From contig JBITNC010000002.1 of NCBI GenBank assembly GCA_050084985.1, forward strand, positions 25,730,001 through 25,794,000: 64,000 bases of DNA, written 5' to 3'. Source of the stretch: Nageia nagi (Eukaryota > Pinophyta). The notes below the pieces were generated by a model. The model made no database searches. It was given only the letters and a program-made list of their open reading frames with translations, and was not told the origin of the DNA. Every line of letters starts with the position of its first letter. Position 1 is the stretch's first letter. A program made the translations under genes and the position numbers. This document shows positions 33,210 through 45,118 of the stretch, one piece after another.

Positions 33210-33706
33210 TGTTATAAAATTATATATTACGGAGCAATGGAACACATAAAATATTGCAAAAAATATAGACATAGAAAATGCATAAACAAGAGAGACATAG
33301 ATATATGTGGTTCACCCAGTTTGGGCTACATCCACACCGAATAGCCAGTCCTTCCTTTCTATTATCCAGCAAAATGAAGAGATACAACCTACAGCAGATC
33401 CACTGTAATATCCTCTATTTTCTCTCACAGTCTCACATCTCTATTTTTTGCTCACTATATCACATATATTACAATGCCCTCATATAAAGAGAGGGGTTGC
33501 CTTCTAGGGCAAAAACCCTAAACTAAACATAAGTTCTACCGTCAGATCATTCGCCTAATGAACGGCCTAGATTGACTAGAAATTACTATACTTTTACAAG
33601 ACAAGTCCCCCTTGCAACCCCCCCATGTGGAGGGGTGTACGAACTTCCTGGGGTATACATCTGGCTGAAACAAAGAACTCTGAATAATCATGCTCCACAC
33701 ACAACA
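33210..33706 (-). repeat. Solo LTR (497 bp) with TAATC target duplication
   Basis: It begins TGTTATAAAATT and ends ACACAACA on the + strand, flanked by TAATC at 33205-33209 and 33707-33711. A relative lies at 43270-43704. No PBS, polypurine tract or coding region adjoins it, so it is a solo LTR left by LTR-LTR recombination. Minus orientation is inferred because the reverse strand ends with a region resembling the 3' part of plant copia LTRs (gggtgaaccac). The family is probably copia. Confidence 0.9.
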
Positions 33707-33711
33707 TAATC

Positions 33712-34970
33712 TTCATGTATAAAAATTTGGCTGCAGAATTATGGAATAACTTAAGGGTATCTTATGAATTTCAATGGAGAAGGTTAAATGGACTCTAAAA
33801 TGCCCTCCTCCCACCCCCTTTTTTGATATTGTAGCTTATCCTCCAATGAAGGCATGCTATGATAATACAAATTGGGGCATTTTAGAGCCCCCTTACCTTT
33901 TTATAATTTAAGTATTGATTGTAGCTCTTTTATTATTACCCCTTTATGCATTATTAAAGTCCATAAAATTGGTATTATATTTTTTTTATAGTTATTTAAA
34001 ATAATAATATTCTATTTTATTGGAAAAATGCTTTATTAGGAGACTCCTTTACCCTTACTCTCCCTTTATGAGAAGGTTGAAAAATATTCATAGTCAAAAT
34101 TTTGTTCCATATTTGGAATGCTAGAAATAAGATTATTTTTTAAAAAATATCAAGCCTTTTGTTGATTTTTCCTTTGCAGCTAAACTTGATATTTTCTATG
34201 ATGTATGCTTTTAGATATATATGACCAAGCTAAGAAGCTAAAATTAGATACAAAGAACCTCATGTACCTTATGGAGTATTGGGGAACTTCTCCATGTTCA
34301 ATTATGCCAATAGAAAACACATCAAGGGAGCATTCTTGCTCTTTCTTTGCAAGCATTCTTTGCCACATAAGCATGGTTCTCCACATGAGAGCTACTGGGC
34401 TCAACCTCCTTCTAGTTATCATCACATTAATGATAGAGGATTTAATTTATTAGGACAAGTTAATACATAAAATATGCTAGCCCTACCTCCCAATATAACC
34501 ATTGAGTGGGACACTCTTGACTTTGATGGTGATCTTATGGCTCGATGGGGAGTTAATGATGTGTAGATGACATGCTTTCATTTTGGGTGGTCTCGTCCAT
34601 CCTCTCCTGTATGCTAGCTAGTTTGGTGGGGTAGAGTGGAGAATAATGAAGATATCAATTCTTTCCATGCCAATGATTGTTGGAATCTCCAACCTATTAC
34701 CATCCACCAATGAAAGATCATGATAAAAAATGACGAACCTAAGGTGGAAAATGAGGAGCTTGGAGGTAGATCTATCCCTGAAGCACTTTAAATTTGGTTA
34801 ATGCATACTAATTTGTTATTTTTAATATAGTGGCCACAGACCTTTTTTAGCGATATGATATTATCCCACCTGTAATTAGGGTGGTATGACCTTAGGGTAT
34901 GTTCACTATGACCTACCCACTTTTTATGTTAAAGTGTTAATTTAATATAAATTTCCTTTTTCATCAAAAA
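33712..34970 (+). pseudogene. Probable 3' remnant of another LINE
   Basis: The stretch ends at 34944-34970 with tttcctttttcatcaaaaaa, resembling the LINE end at 32755-32783 (gcctttctcattaaaaaa). Short plus-strand frames exist (34205-34453, 34279-34470), but no catalytic motif is present. The assignment rests on the 3' end and position only. Confidence 0.4.
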
Positions 34971-34974
34971 ATAG

Positions 34975-36479
34975 TAATATTATAATTTTAGCTATCATGT
35001 CATCTTCATTTATTATATTTTTGAGGTCTTTGAGTATATATTACATAGTTATTTAGAATTGATTTTGGTACCTAGTTTTTTATATATTAATTACATATAA
35101 TTACAATGATGTTCCTTGTTAACCTATATATTTTAAAATATAATCAACCATATTATGCAATGTTGTTGGGTTACTTTATTATTTCAAGGTTTCTAGTTAT
35201 TTTAAATAATGTTGGTTAAAATTCTTAAAAAGATATTCTTATCTTTAGATCAGCTTAGGATTTTATATATCCTATATCCTTATGAGTGAGCATACTTCTT
35301 ATCCCTTGAAGCTACAACTATTATTTCTAATTTGATAATGCATAAAAATATATATCTATCCAAGGCCTTGGAAATTTTATTTTTACTTAATGATATCTAA
35401 TTATTATTAATGAGACTTCATCCATTAAAGTACTCCCATCTTTTATAATGATTAGCAATGAATTTCTAATCTTTATTTTGCAATTTTCAAATAATATAGT
35501 ACATAATGAGACCTAAAGGAGACCATATCAAGATCCACAATAGTGAGAAACTAATATCATATGATTATTGAAGCATTATTGAATGTCTATCATAATTTTT
35601 ATCTAAATATTAGAAAGTCTCAACTATTCTAAACCAAAATGGATTTCAAACTCGAAAAAATAAAGGTTCCCAAATTTGTGATTTGTTCTCTCCAAGTTGA
35701 AAAGCTTGCCTTCAGCTTCTCCATGCCTTCAATGATTCAAAAATACAATCAAATATGGGTAAAATGTTGAGGTTTGAACAAATAATAATTCAATATTATT
35801 ATTTGTAGTTATTTAAAAGCTTTTCAATTTTATTTAAAAAAAAGCTAAAGTTTTTGAATAAATTTCAAACCCATTTAATAATATAATGGCCAAGGTAAAG
35901 TATAATGGGTGTCCATATTGAGGAAAATTAACACATCAAAATAATGGCAAGGGAGGTCATGTGGAGGCTGATAAATGCAAGTTGTGTAGCTAATGAAATC
36001 CCATCTGCATCACAGAGGAAGACTCGACCAACATAAAGGTGGAGATGAACTAATGTGGATCCCATATCATTGTAGAAGAAGCTGATAAGGAGGTTAAAAG
36101 GGAGATCTACAAGTAGATTAGAAGTGACCACACATGAGGGAAAGAGAGGTGAAAATCAACTTGCAATTCAACATGCTATCACCCACCTAGTCTCAACACA
36201 TAGAGAAGTCAATGAAGTACCAAACATCATGTAAAATAAGTAGAGGCCCATAAAATTGCTAACATCCCAAGTACCAACACAATGTGGAGGGGGAGAATGT
36301 GGGTGAGCCAATGGAGACCCTCCAGCCTATGCCAAGTAACCTAACCACCCAAATTCATTAGCCATAGTTTTATTTGGAACCACTAGTTAAATGGAGATAT
36401 CACTGATCAAAGAGTTAACATGCCAAGTGCATCACTCAAAATAAGTCGCCCACTATAACATACTCATTTTGTAATTTGG
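34975..36479. other. Non-coding stretch, nothing recognised
   Basis: AT-rich sequence. A purine run ggagggggagaa at 36286-36297 resembles a polypurine tract, but no LTR pair or coding relic could be tied to it. Confidence 0.45.
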
Positions 36480-37304
36480 TAGGTTGGATATTATTGGAAT
36501 TAATATTTGATTTGATAAGATTTAATAGTATTTGATATTAAAATAATAAGTTGGTTTTTCAATAGTAATTTACTATTGATAAAATAAAACCAAAATTATA
36601 TGCTAAATTTAAATGGAGATCAAATCAAATAGAGGTATTGAAATCAAGGATGTGTAATGCTATGAGAATGCTAAAGGAAGGAGAGAATATTTATTTGTTG
36701 TAACCTATTCTTATAAGTTTTAACACCCTTAATATTATTAAAGGGTATTAGGATAATGGAAAATGGAAATTCCCTTTTGTGGGATTCTTCCCAAATGGGA
36801 GAATGTGTAAAATGTGTGCGTGAAAAACTCCAAGTGTGTGTGGGAGCTACACTTTGTTCTTAAATGTATTTGAAAATAAAATAAGAATACCATGGATGAG
36901 ATCATAACCATGGAACATGAAGAAAAGCATGGAGAACATCATCACCATAAAGAAGAAAAATAAGCATGGATGAGATCTTTGCCACAAAGAAGAAAGAAAT
37001 GGACGACATGATCGACATGATGAAAATAAAGGGATTTAGTGGAGAGCCTATAGTGATCATGTGATTCAGCTTCAACAATCAAAAGAGTGAAGCAAGAAGG
37101 AGTATACAAGTGACATTGTAAAATAGTCTTTATGATAATATATCAAGATTTGTTGCATGTAGACCACATCGGTCAAACTAGGGTAAAACTTATGCATTTA
37201 TTTTTGTGTGTTTATTTTAGTGTGCATTTTTATTTTTGTAAGTACTAGAATAATAAAGTGTGAAGATATAAAATAAATCGTAAAGTAGGGTTTATAGATC
37301 AAGT
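36480..37304. other. Possible LTR or leader sequence before a copia remnant
   Basis: This stretch ends just before a PBS-like sequence, so its right part is probably a 5' LTR. It does not resemble the LTR at 39899-40378. The left boundary could not be set. Repeated aagcatgga...gatca phrases occur near 36900-37020. Confidence 0.4.
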
Positions 37305-37316
37305 TGGTATTAGAGC
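37305..37316 (+). promoter_or_regulatory. Primer-binding-site-like sequence
   Basis: TGGTATTAGAGC differs by one base from the initiator tRNA-Met PBS TGGTATCAGAGC. It lies just upstream of a copia RT remnant, supporting a retroelement leader here. Confidence 0.6.
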
Positions 37317-37350
37317 AATTCTTTTGCTGAGAATTGATGGAGCTTATTCG

Positions 37351-37467
37351 AAAAAATAATGAGTGCTTTTGTGAAGTTCAAAGTTATGTTTACTTTGAAG
37401 TCAAGAGAACCTTATCTTATAGAAAAAATAATGAGTGCTTTTGTGAAGTTCAAAGTTATGTTTACTT
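37351..37467 (+). repeat. Perfect 47-bp direct duplication with 72-bp period
   Basis: The 47 bases from 37351 to 37397 recur exactly at 37423-37469 or one or two bases less. The offset of 72 keeps the reading frame, so the 89-codon frame at 37334-37603 contains RKNNECFCEVQSYVY twice. Perfect identity in otherwise decayed sequence implies a recent local duplication. Confidence 0.9.
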
Positions 37468-37599
37468 GGATGATCTTAATGACTATTCTGTTGCACCTAA
37501 CTGGTTGGATGTCAATATATATGTCAACTTAGGATCAAAATTCTACAACATAAAGGATAACAAGAAGTATGACCTTAAACAAATCTTTATTTATCAAAA

Positions 37600-39120
37600 T
37601 TGATAGCAAGCATAAGCTCTCATCATTCTAGTAGGCTTCAAAGTATGAATGTTGGATGGAATCCATGAGATTAGAGTTTGAGGCTCTGATGAAAAATCAA
37701 ACTTGGGACTTAATTCTCTATCCTAATGAATAGAATATGATTGGTAATAAGAGGATTTATAAGGTCAAATATAATTCAGTTGAAGAAATTGAGAAATACA
37801 AGGCAAGGTTAGTATCTATTGGTTTCACTCAAAAATATGAAGTTGATTATGAGGAAACCTTTTCTCTAGTGGAAAATATGACCACAGTTATGTAAATGTT
37901 TTCTCTTTTAATAGGCCAAGGATGGAAAAAAGTTTAACTTGACATCAAGAGTGCTTTTCTCAATGGTGACTTATATTTGGAGTTCTAGATGAATCAACCA
38001 TAAGGGTTTGTTATGGAAGGAAAATTCCCTTATTTGCAAGCTAAAGAAATCTTTGTATGGACTAAAGCAAGCACCTAGAGCTTGGTATAAAAAAAATTTA
38101 GGATACTTTATGGATATTGGTTCTCTAAGTGCTTCTTTGATTCATATATATATATGTGCTCAATATGGATAAGACTTAGTCTTGATTATTCTCTATATGG
38201 ATTATCTTATGATTATAAGAAATAATGATTAAATCATCCAAGAGTGCATATCCAAAATTAAGGCAACATTTTAAATAATTAAGCTTCATCTCTTGCACTA
38301 CTACCTTGGTATACAAGTGTACCAATATAAGGATTGTACCTACCTTAGTCAAGCCAAGTATATATCAAATATTTTATAAAAGTTTAGAATGGAGTACAAA
38401 CCTGCTACAATTCTAGTATTTCTTGGAAACACTCTTTCTCTTAGCTTTAACTCTCAGTTGGTAGATGCAACATCTTATATGTAACTAAATGGTAGTCTTC
38501 TTTTACTTGACTACTCCAAGCCATATATTGCCTTTGTAGTAAATCTTATAGCATAGTTTATGTGAAAACCATATGTTGAGCACCTCAATGATGTTAAGAA
38601 AATATTGAGGTATGTTGCAAGAATGAAGGATCTTACTCTCAATTATTGCAATTTGCCCTCATTTATTTTGTCAAGGTACTTAGATTTTGATTATAGGGGA
38701 GATAGAGATAACAAGAAATCAATCTCTACTTATGTATTTAGCATTAGTTTAGGTGTTATTTCTTGGGCTTACAATAAGTAGCCTATAAATACTCTCTCCA
38801 TAACATAGGTAGAATATTGATCCATGTTAGTCATAGCCCAAGAATCCATTTGGTTGAGGCCAGAATATTCTAAAAGAAATTGGGTATGATCAGGCTCACC
38901 CATCTTAGATTTCTTTAGATAATTAGTCAATTATTACTTTAGAAAAAAACCCTATGTTCCATCAAATAAAAAAATATGTTGAAATTACAGCACATTTTAT
39001 CAAGAAGAAGGTTCTGGATGGTATCCTACAATTGCAATATTTTCCATTAGTCCTCAACTCTACTAATTTGTTCACCTATCCCTTTGTAAAGCTCAATTCT
39101 GCAAGCGTAGGGAGTCTATT
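37600..39120 (+). pseudogene. copia reverse transcriptase and RNase H relic
   Basis: Recognisable segments are MRLEFEALMKNQTWDLI, then IYKVKYNSVEEIEKYKARLV, LDIKSAFLNGDLY, and LYMDYLMII where YVDD is expected; the second catalytic Asp is lost. RNase H follows with KKILRYVARMKDLTLNY and DRDNKKSISTYVF. Gag, protease and integrase are absent between the PBS-like site and this segment. Many stops are present. Confidence 0.9.
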
Positions 39121-39898
39121 GGGTTGGTGAAGTTGCACTCAAGGGGAAGTGAAGGTTGAATTCTTATTGAATTCATGTCTATGATGAAAACTTCATTCTT
39201 AGAAAGATTTTTGTTTTTGTATGGTATTCATCTTTTATATACATCTTCATGGTTAGTTCATTTCATGTGAGGAACTAGTTGTACATTTTTAAGCATATGA
39301 TGGCTTCTCCTAGCACTATTTTAGTTATCCATATGTGAGAAACCAGTATGTATTTTGTGGCATTGTTTAGTTATCCATATGTGAGTAACTCGTATGTGCT
39401 TATGCTCTATTATTTTATGTTGATCAACACATGTTCTTATATAATAAGTGACTATGAGTATTGGCTTGGAATCTTTATGATGACTTATAGTGCACCATTG
39501 ATCAATTTATAAATGGTATTAATTGATTCATTTATCTTATGTTCATATGAATATTTATATGATGCATCTAACTAATCTTGTTAATGAGATACTTGTAGTT
39601 TGCAGGTTTCTTATTAAGAGTGTAGGTTACTTACTCCAAGTGGGCAAGCTCATGGAGGCTCATCATGTCAACTTGTTGTTGAATGACTACTTTATATAGT
39701 GAAACTAGTTACGATTAATGATTGTATTGTAAACTATTTTTTCAAAAGGTAAAGTAGTGAGTCTCAATATAAGATCTTGTTTATTTATCAAAGATATAAA
39801 TGTTCTCATCTTCAATTGTATCTCTATGGAGAAGAACTCTCTCTTACTCTCTCTTTCTTCTCTCATCTTCTCTACCCTAATATTGCATTAAGGGTGAG
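39121..39898. other. Copia 3' untranslated region and polypurine tract
   Basis: No coding motif was found. Locally repeated phrases (catatgtgaga/gtaac.agtatgt) occur near 39331 and 39380. The segment ends with ttaagggtgag directly before a TGTTAG LTR start. Confidence 0.5.
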
Positions 39899-40378
39899 TG
39901 TTAGAATCTATAATGCATTATTGTAAGGTCTTCTAATGTAATTCACTTGATACTTAAAGGTATCCCTAGATACCTTTTAATTATTTATGAATAAGATAAT
40001 ATAACTTGTCCTTCATTCGATCTCATAAGCATGCCCCTTGGGTAAAAGGGTGATGCAGGTCATAACATTGTACAATAGCTAAAAGGGTGATCCAAGGGAG
40101 AATTTTTTCCTATAAATAGAAGGCCCTTTTTTTGAGATTACTCACTCAAGTTTATAGTAAAGTTATGCTCTTAAATAGGTTGTAGGAGTAGTGAGAAAGT
40201 AAGTTGTAAGAGAGTGCTATTTGAGAATAAACTATTGGACTAGTGGATGTACTCCGTGGTTAGAGGAACCACTTTATATTGATGTCATATTGTGTAAATG
40301 CTACTTTGATTTTGTGTTCTTAATACTTAAAGAATTTGTGAGAGCCTTCCTATGATCTTGAGTAATTAGGGATTTAGT
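39899..40378 (+). repeat. LTR of a copia-type family (about 480 bp)
   Basis: It starts tgttagaatctataatgcat after a purine tract and is homologous on the opposite strand to 56519-56998. Shared blocks include atgcattattgtaa, gcatgccccttgggtaaaa, gggtgatcca and ggatgtactc. It is probably the 3' LTR of the copia remnant to its left. The right end is estimated from the partner copy and from where PPR sequence begins. Confidence 0.75.
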
Positions 40379-40380
40379 AT

Positions 40381-41230
40381 CATTTGATAAGATACATGAT
40401 GAAAATATAATTTCATGGAATAAAATGATTAGAAGATATGCAATTAGATACTACAACAAGAATTCACTTAAACTCTTTGATCTAATGAAGCACTTGGGAA
40501 CCAACTCTATTAACAAAACCTTTGTATGTATTGTACTTGCATGTAGAATACATATATGTAATATGTAGAAGAATACATGAGGCCTAAGACTTATTTGATA
40601 AGATGTATGATGCAAATAAAATTTCATAAACTAAAATTATTCAAAGATATGTAATTAGAGAATACAACAAGACTTACCTTAAACTCTTTGATCTAACAAA
40701 GAACTTGGGAACCAACTCTAATAGCATAACCTTTGTATGTATTCTACTTGCATGTAGAATATGGAAGAATAAATGAGGTCCAAGAATTATTTGATAAGAT
40801 GCATTATTCAAATACAATTTCATGGGCTAAAGTGATTATAAGATATGAAATTAGCATGCAAAATGTTAAAGAATACATGAGGCCTAAGAATTATTTGAGA
40901 AAATGCATGATGCAAATACAATTTCATGGACTAAAATTATTAGAAGATATTCAATTAGAGGCTACAACAAGAATACCATTAAACTCTTTGATATAGTAAA
41001 GCATTTGAGAACCAACTCTAACCACATAACATTTTATATGTTACTTGCATGTAGAATACATCTATGACAAGTATTTAAGAATGCATGAGGCCTCCAAGAA
41101 TTGTTTGATAAGATGCATGATGCAGATAAAATTTCATGGATTAAAATGATTATAAGATATGCAATTAGAGGCTACAACAACATTTCCCTTAAACTCTTTG
41201 ATTTAATGAAGCACTAAACAAATCTACAAC
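40381..41230 (+). repeat. Tandem array of PPR-derived units (period about 210 bp)
   Basis: Five units begin with tttga.aagat at 40383, 40594, 40790, 40894 and 41104. Full units are about 196-211 bp, that is about 70 codons or two PPR motifs; the 40790 unit is shortened. In frame, the units give IISWNKMIRRYAIR, LKLFDLMKHLGTNS and TFVCIVLACRIH, matching the PPR pattern VSWNxMIxGY / ALxLFxxM / TFxxVLxAC. Each unit has its own stops, so the array is not a working gene. Confidence 0.85.
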
Positions 41231-42060
41231 ATAACCTTCAAGTATATGTTCTTAGTGGATACAAAATACATGTATATAAAATTTATTAGTATACCCATAA
41301 AATATGGAAAATTTGATTTTTTTTGTTAAGATACCTATAAAACCTAAATTGGGTGTGTGGATGTATTTTATTGGTGCTTGTAGATCACATAAGAATGTAA
41401 AAATAATGGAATATGTTGAAAAAATCATTTATATGGTGGAGCCTAAATATGCTCTACCTTATATTCTTATATATTTATGTTAAAGTGAGTACCTAGGATA
41501 ATGTTCAAAAAGTAAGGAAATTTATGATAGATAGAGGAATCAAGTAGATATATCTTTCCTCAATAGGCATTGATATTATTTCATCAAATACAAAAAACAA
41601 TAGTAGTAGTCCAAACAAGTCAATTCACCTTTCCCAACATTATCAAAGCATGCACCAAACTGGTGGATTTGCAATAGGATTTATTGAGGTGCTTTTCTAA
41701 TAATGGAGATTTTTTTCATTTACTTTATTTTTTAAGTTAGTATTAATGGATTTTGTAAATTAGATTCTTTGTATTTCTTTAGTTTTAGGCTTTTCAGATA
41801 AGCCCATTATTGTTAAGTGAGGGAAAATAATTTTTTTTTAATTTTTTGAAGGGCAGTATAAAAATTCTAACATATTTTTAAGGGTTTTAAACTATTCTAA
41901 CCATCTAGATAATTTACCTAAATGGGTAACTTGGGATGATGTTCTTCTTTCAAATAATTATTTTGAAGTGAGAAGATGGGATGATGTTCTTTCAAATTCA
42001 TCCACATATTTCAAATAATAAATCATAAAATGGAAAGAAACTGAAATACATTTTCATCAA
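41231..42060. other. Non-coding stretch
   Basis: AT-rich, no motif recognised. Three phrases built on gggatgatgttctt occur near 41933-41995. Confidence 0.5.
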
Positions 42061-42064
42061 ATAC

Positions 42065-42155
42065 GTTTTATGGAAGAATACATGAGGACCTAGAATTATT
42101 TTCAAATATGAATGATGCAAATATTAACTCCATACAATATAATGAAACCAATGTT
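42065..42155 (+). pseudogene. Stray PPR-array unit
   Basis: The sequence tggaagaatacatgagg.cctagaattattt followed by atgatgcaaat matches the inter-unit segment of the array at 40381-41230 (gaatacatgaggcctaagaattatttga...atgatgcaaat). It is a dispersed, decayed copy. Confidence 0.6.
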
Positions 42156-42531
42156 ATGCATAGCGAAGAATATTCAAAAATCACTAAACATAAGGGTTTT
42201 AGGTATTTATATATTTTGAATATACAAACATCAAATATATCGCCATTTAACTAAATATTTGCAAGAGTTCAAATTTTTTTGTATCATTCGCTATTTTTTT
42301 ATATAAAGATAAAATGCAAATAGCGATTTATACATCCTATATTTTCATAAGCACTGACCTTGAAATGATAAATAATTTATTTGTTGTTGACATAATTGCC
42401 AATTATACCCACTATATATACTTTATGTAATAAAGATATACCTACATCTCAAGTACTCAAGACACTTTGGATTGATAAAAATTTCACATTTCTAAAGGTG
42501 ATAAAACGTAGCAGGAATCAATTTTTTTTTA

Positions 42532-44520
42532 TGTAAAGTTAGCTTGTATTAAAAATAAAAATACATAAACTTACAACGAAAAAGGGTTGGATGGTAGACA
42601 ACACACCCCAAAGTCACTCCAACTCCTAGAGTTGGGATTAAAAACTAAAAAATACTAAAGATACAAAATAGCCATCTGAGGATTACAAAATTATATAAAG
42701 CATAAATTTAAAGTAATATACTTGGGGAGAGAGTGGTTTATGGCCATCCTCATCTACCAGGTTTTACCAAATATTAGCAGGTACCAAAATGATACCCCAT
42801 CCTGAGTTGTCAATGAGTTCAGGTGACTTGGGAGCTACATCCCACCAACTAACCATATTTACAAGAGCCTATAAATTGGGCTAAGAGTCCCAGCCATATG
42901 TTACTTTGATAATTATTATCACCTCCAAATGAGACCCCCATCCATCAACACAATAAGAAGAATCTCCTAGCAGTGGAGGCAAGGCACTCCAATCATGACA
43001 AGGAGGAGGGAGTTGAGCTCATATGTGCTATGGAGAATGATGACATTTTTGAGACTTGGAACAAGAGCACTTATAGGTAGGGGGGCTCTGGAGAAACCTT
43101 ACTATAGCAAATGGAGTATTTTCCTAAAAATTTAGGTCACGTAGGTGGTTAAGCTCCATCTAAACTTTGTCAACATGAACACAAATCTACAACCAAGCAT
43201 CATGGAAAATCAACATCTTATCAAATAGAGAGAAAGCAACAGAAGTAACCAACTAATAAAAATCATTTTTTTTATAAAATTATATATTACGTAGCAATGG
43301 AACACATAAAATATTGCAAAAAATATAAACACAAAAAATGCATAAACAAGAGAGACACAGATATACGTGGTTCACCCAGTTTGGGCTACGTCCACCCCGA
43401 ACAGCCAGTCCTTCCTTTCTATTATCTAGCAAAATGAAGAGATACAACCTACAGCAAATCCGCTGTAATATCCTCTATTTTTTCTCACAGTCTCACGTCT
43501 CTATTTCTCGCTCACCGAATGCACTTCTATTACAATGTCCTCATACAAAGAGAGGGGTTGCCTTCTTAAAAAAAACCTAAACTAAACATAAGTTCTACCG
43601 TCAGTCCCCCCTACAACTCCCCGCGTGGAGGGGTGTACAAACTTTCTGGGGTATACATCTGGCTGAAACAAAGAACTCTGAACAATCATGCTCCACACAC
43701 AATAATTTTATTTTTGTACTTCCAATGTGTAACAATATCGTATTATGAAATATGTGCCATATCTAAAAAAGAGTCCCCTAGTAAAATATGGAATCAAGCA
43801 AAAGAATGAGACATGTACAAGCTAAAAAAGACTCAATCCAATGCCATATAGACTTGGTTTTTTGGAATTCCCAAAAGATGTGAAAATAAAACTCTATATG
43901 ATTATAAAAAGCACAACATAGATCAACTACCCCTAGATGTACCAATTAAGGATCCAATAGAAGACTTTGAGATAACAAACACCAAGCAAAAAAGGAGAGC
44001 TTTGGGTCAAGGTAATATTTCCAAATTGTCTAAAATTAAATTCTCCATTTAGATCTAGTTGAAATGAAATCCCACTTAAGATTAAGCTTATCATGCATGG
44101 GAAGGCTAGGATATAGCCACCAATATCCCATTTTAGGCTTATAGTTACGAAATGGGCTTTCTTTATACCATTACCATTCTAACCATCATGACCTCTAAGC
44201 TTGATTATGGAGCTTGAAAAGAACTAATAAAGGGATAGTATCCAAGATTGCCTCATAAGTACTCTTAGCATCTGGACAAATTTCATACTTGGATTTAAAC
44301 AAAGGCCAAGAAAGTCAACCTCTATCATCCACAAAGTAGAAATCCAACAAAGTAGTAATACATTTCTTATAAAATCTCTGAGCATGAATCCAAGGATAAC
44401 TAGAAAGTGGTAATCCTTGAAGAGTGAAAATAGAATACCACCAAAAATACAAATTCTTGGCAAAAAAATCTTATGAGGATCCAACCCTTTCTAATGAAGC
44501 CAAGGTTTAATCTGGTAGAT
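42532..44520 (-). pseudogene. LINE 3'-terminal relic on minus strand, interrupted by a solo LTR
   Basis: On the minus strand the region ends in an A-run (T run at 42532-42540 on +), as expected for a LINE tail. Upstream (44224-44484) the minus strand encodes PHKIFLPRICIFGGILFSL and WMIEVDFLGLCLNPSMKF, with many other short pieces. These look like the region after LINE RT, but no catalytic motif is present. The solo LTR at 43270-43704 splits it. Confidence 0.55.
43270..43704 (-). repeat. Solo LTR (435 bp) with ATTTT target duplication
   Basis: It is homologous over its full length to 33210-33706, by eye about 85 percent, and lacks a segment of about 60 bp near the right end. ATTTT flanks it at 43265-43269 and 43705-43709. 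Its terminal dinucleotides have mutated (TG to TT, CA to TA), which hides its ends unless it is compared with the other copy. Confidence 0.88.
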
Positions 44521-44600
44521 ACACCCTTATGGATAATAATCTCTTTTTCATTAAAGATGCTCATATGTGAGTTATTATAGATGATTTTCTCTAAGTAATT

Positions 44601-44690
44601 ACAAATGATCATCTCTATAATATTACAAATGATCATCTTTATAATATTACAAATGATCATATTTATAATATTAAAGGTGATTCTTTTTTT
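44601..44690. repeat. 24-bp tandem repeat, about 3.5 copies
   Basis: Units of acaaatgatcatctytataatatt start at 44601, 44625 and 44649, with a partial fourth. Each contains the palindrome atgatcat. It makes a repeated NIIxMIIC string on the minus strand, which is not a real protein. Confidence 0.9.
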
Positions 44691-44761
44691 AATATTGCAT
44701 ACACTCATTTTCATTTTCAACCTTTGAATTTATGGTATATACAAAGTGATAAAAATAAAAT

Positions 44762-45093
44762 AGTCACTTTCTAAATCCCATGAATTTTATCATTGGTATC
44801 TTATTGATGTAAATGATATACCATTAAATAGTTATCAAAATGAAATTTAAAATAAGTGGTAATATGATCACTTTTGAGCAAGGAATGAGTCATCAAAGGT
44901 AAAAAGTGATGATGAGCATTTGTAGTAAAATACAGATGCTTATCAATAGTTTTTTCTTTTGACGACTCATTCCTTTCTTACAAGGGATCATGTAATCACT
45001 TATTTTAAAGGTTTTTTTTAAATCTATCCAATAGTATATCATATACATAATTTAAATACCTAAGATAAAATTTATGGGATTTATAAATTCACT
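44762..45093. repeat. Near-perfectly symmetrical foldback palindrome
   Basis: The left arm 44762-44922 and right arm 44933-45093 are inverted copies of one another, each 161 bp, with a 10-bp loop. Paired blocks include aaggaatgagtc against gactcattcctt, tttaaaataagtg against cacttattttaaa, and aaatccca.aattttat against ataaaatt.tgggattt. By eye the arms are about 75 percent identical. This could be a MITE, a foldback element or an inverted duplication; transcripts would form a long hairpin. Confidence 0.82.
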
Positions 45094-45118
45094 TTTTTTA
45101 ATATGTCAGTAGACATTT

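Noticed and set aside
37334-37603. Small Cys-containing peptide gene
   Set aside because: The frame length is created by a 72-bp duplication in a retroelement leader and shows no signal peptide or cysteine pattern of a known family.
40733-40996. Expressed PPR protein of 87 residues
   Set aside because: The frame covers one and a half degenerate units of the tandem array; a PPR protein needs many intact repeats and usually a targeting peptide.
44601-44690. CRISPR-like regular repeats
   Set aside because: The units abut each other with no unique spacers, and the context is plant nuclear DNA; it is a simple tandem repeat.
44400-44720. Minus-strand 106-codon frame with repeated NIIxMIIC
   Set aside because: It is the translation of a 24-bp minisatellite and has no other support.
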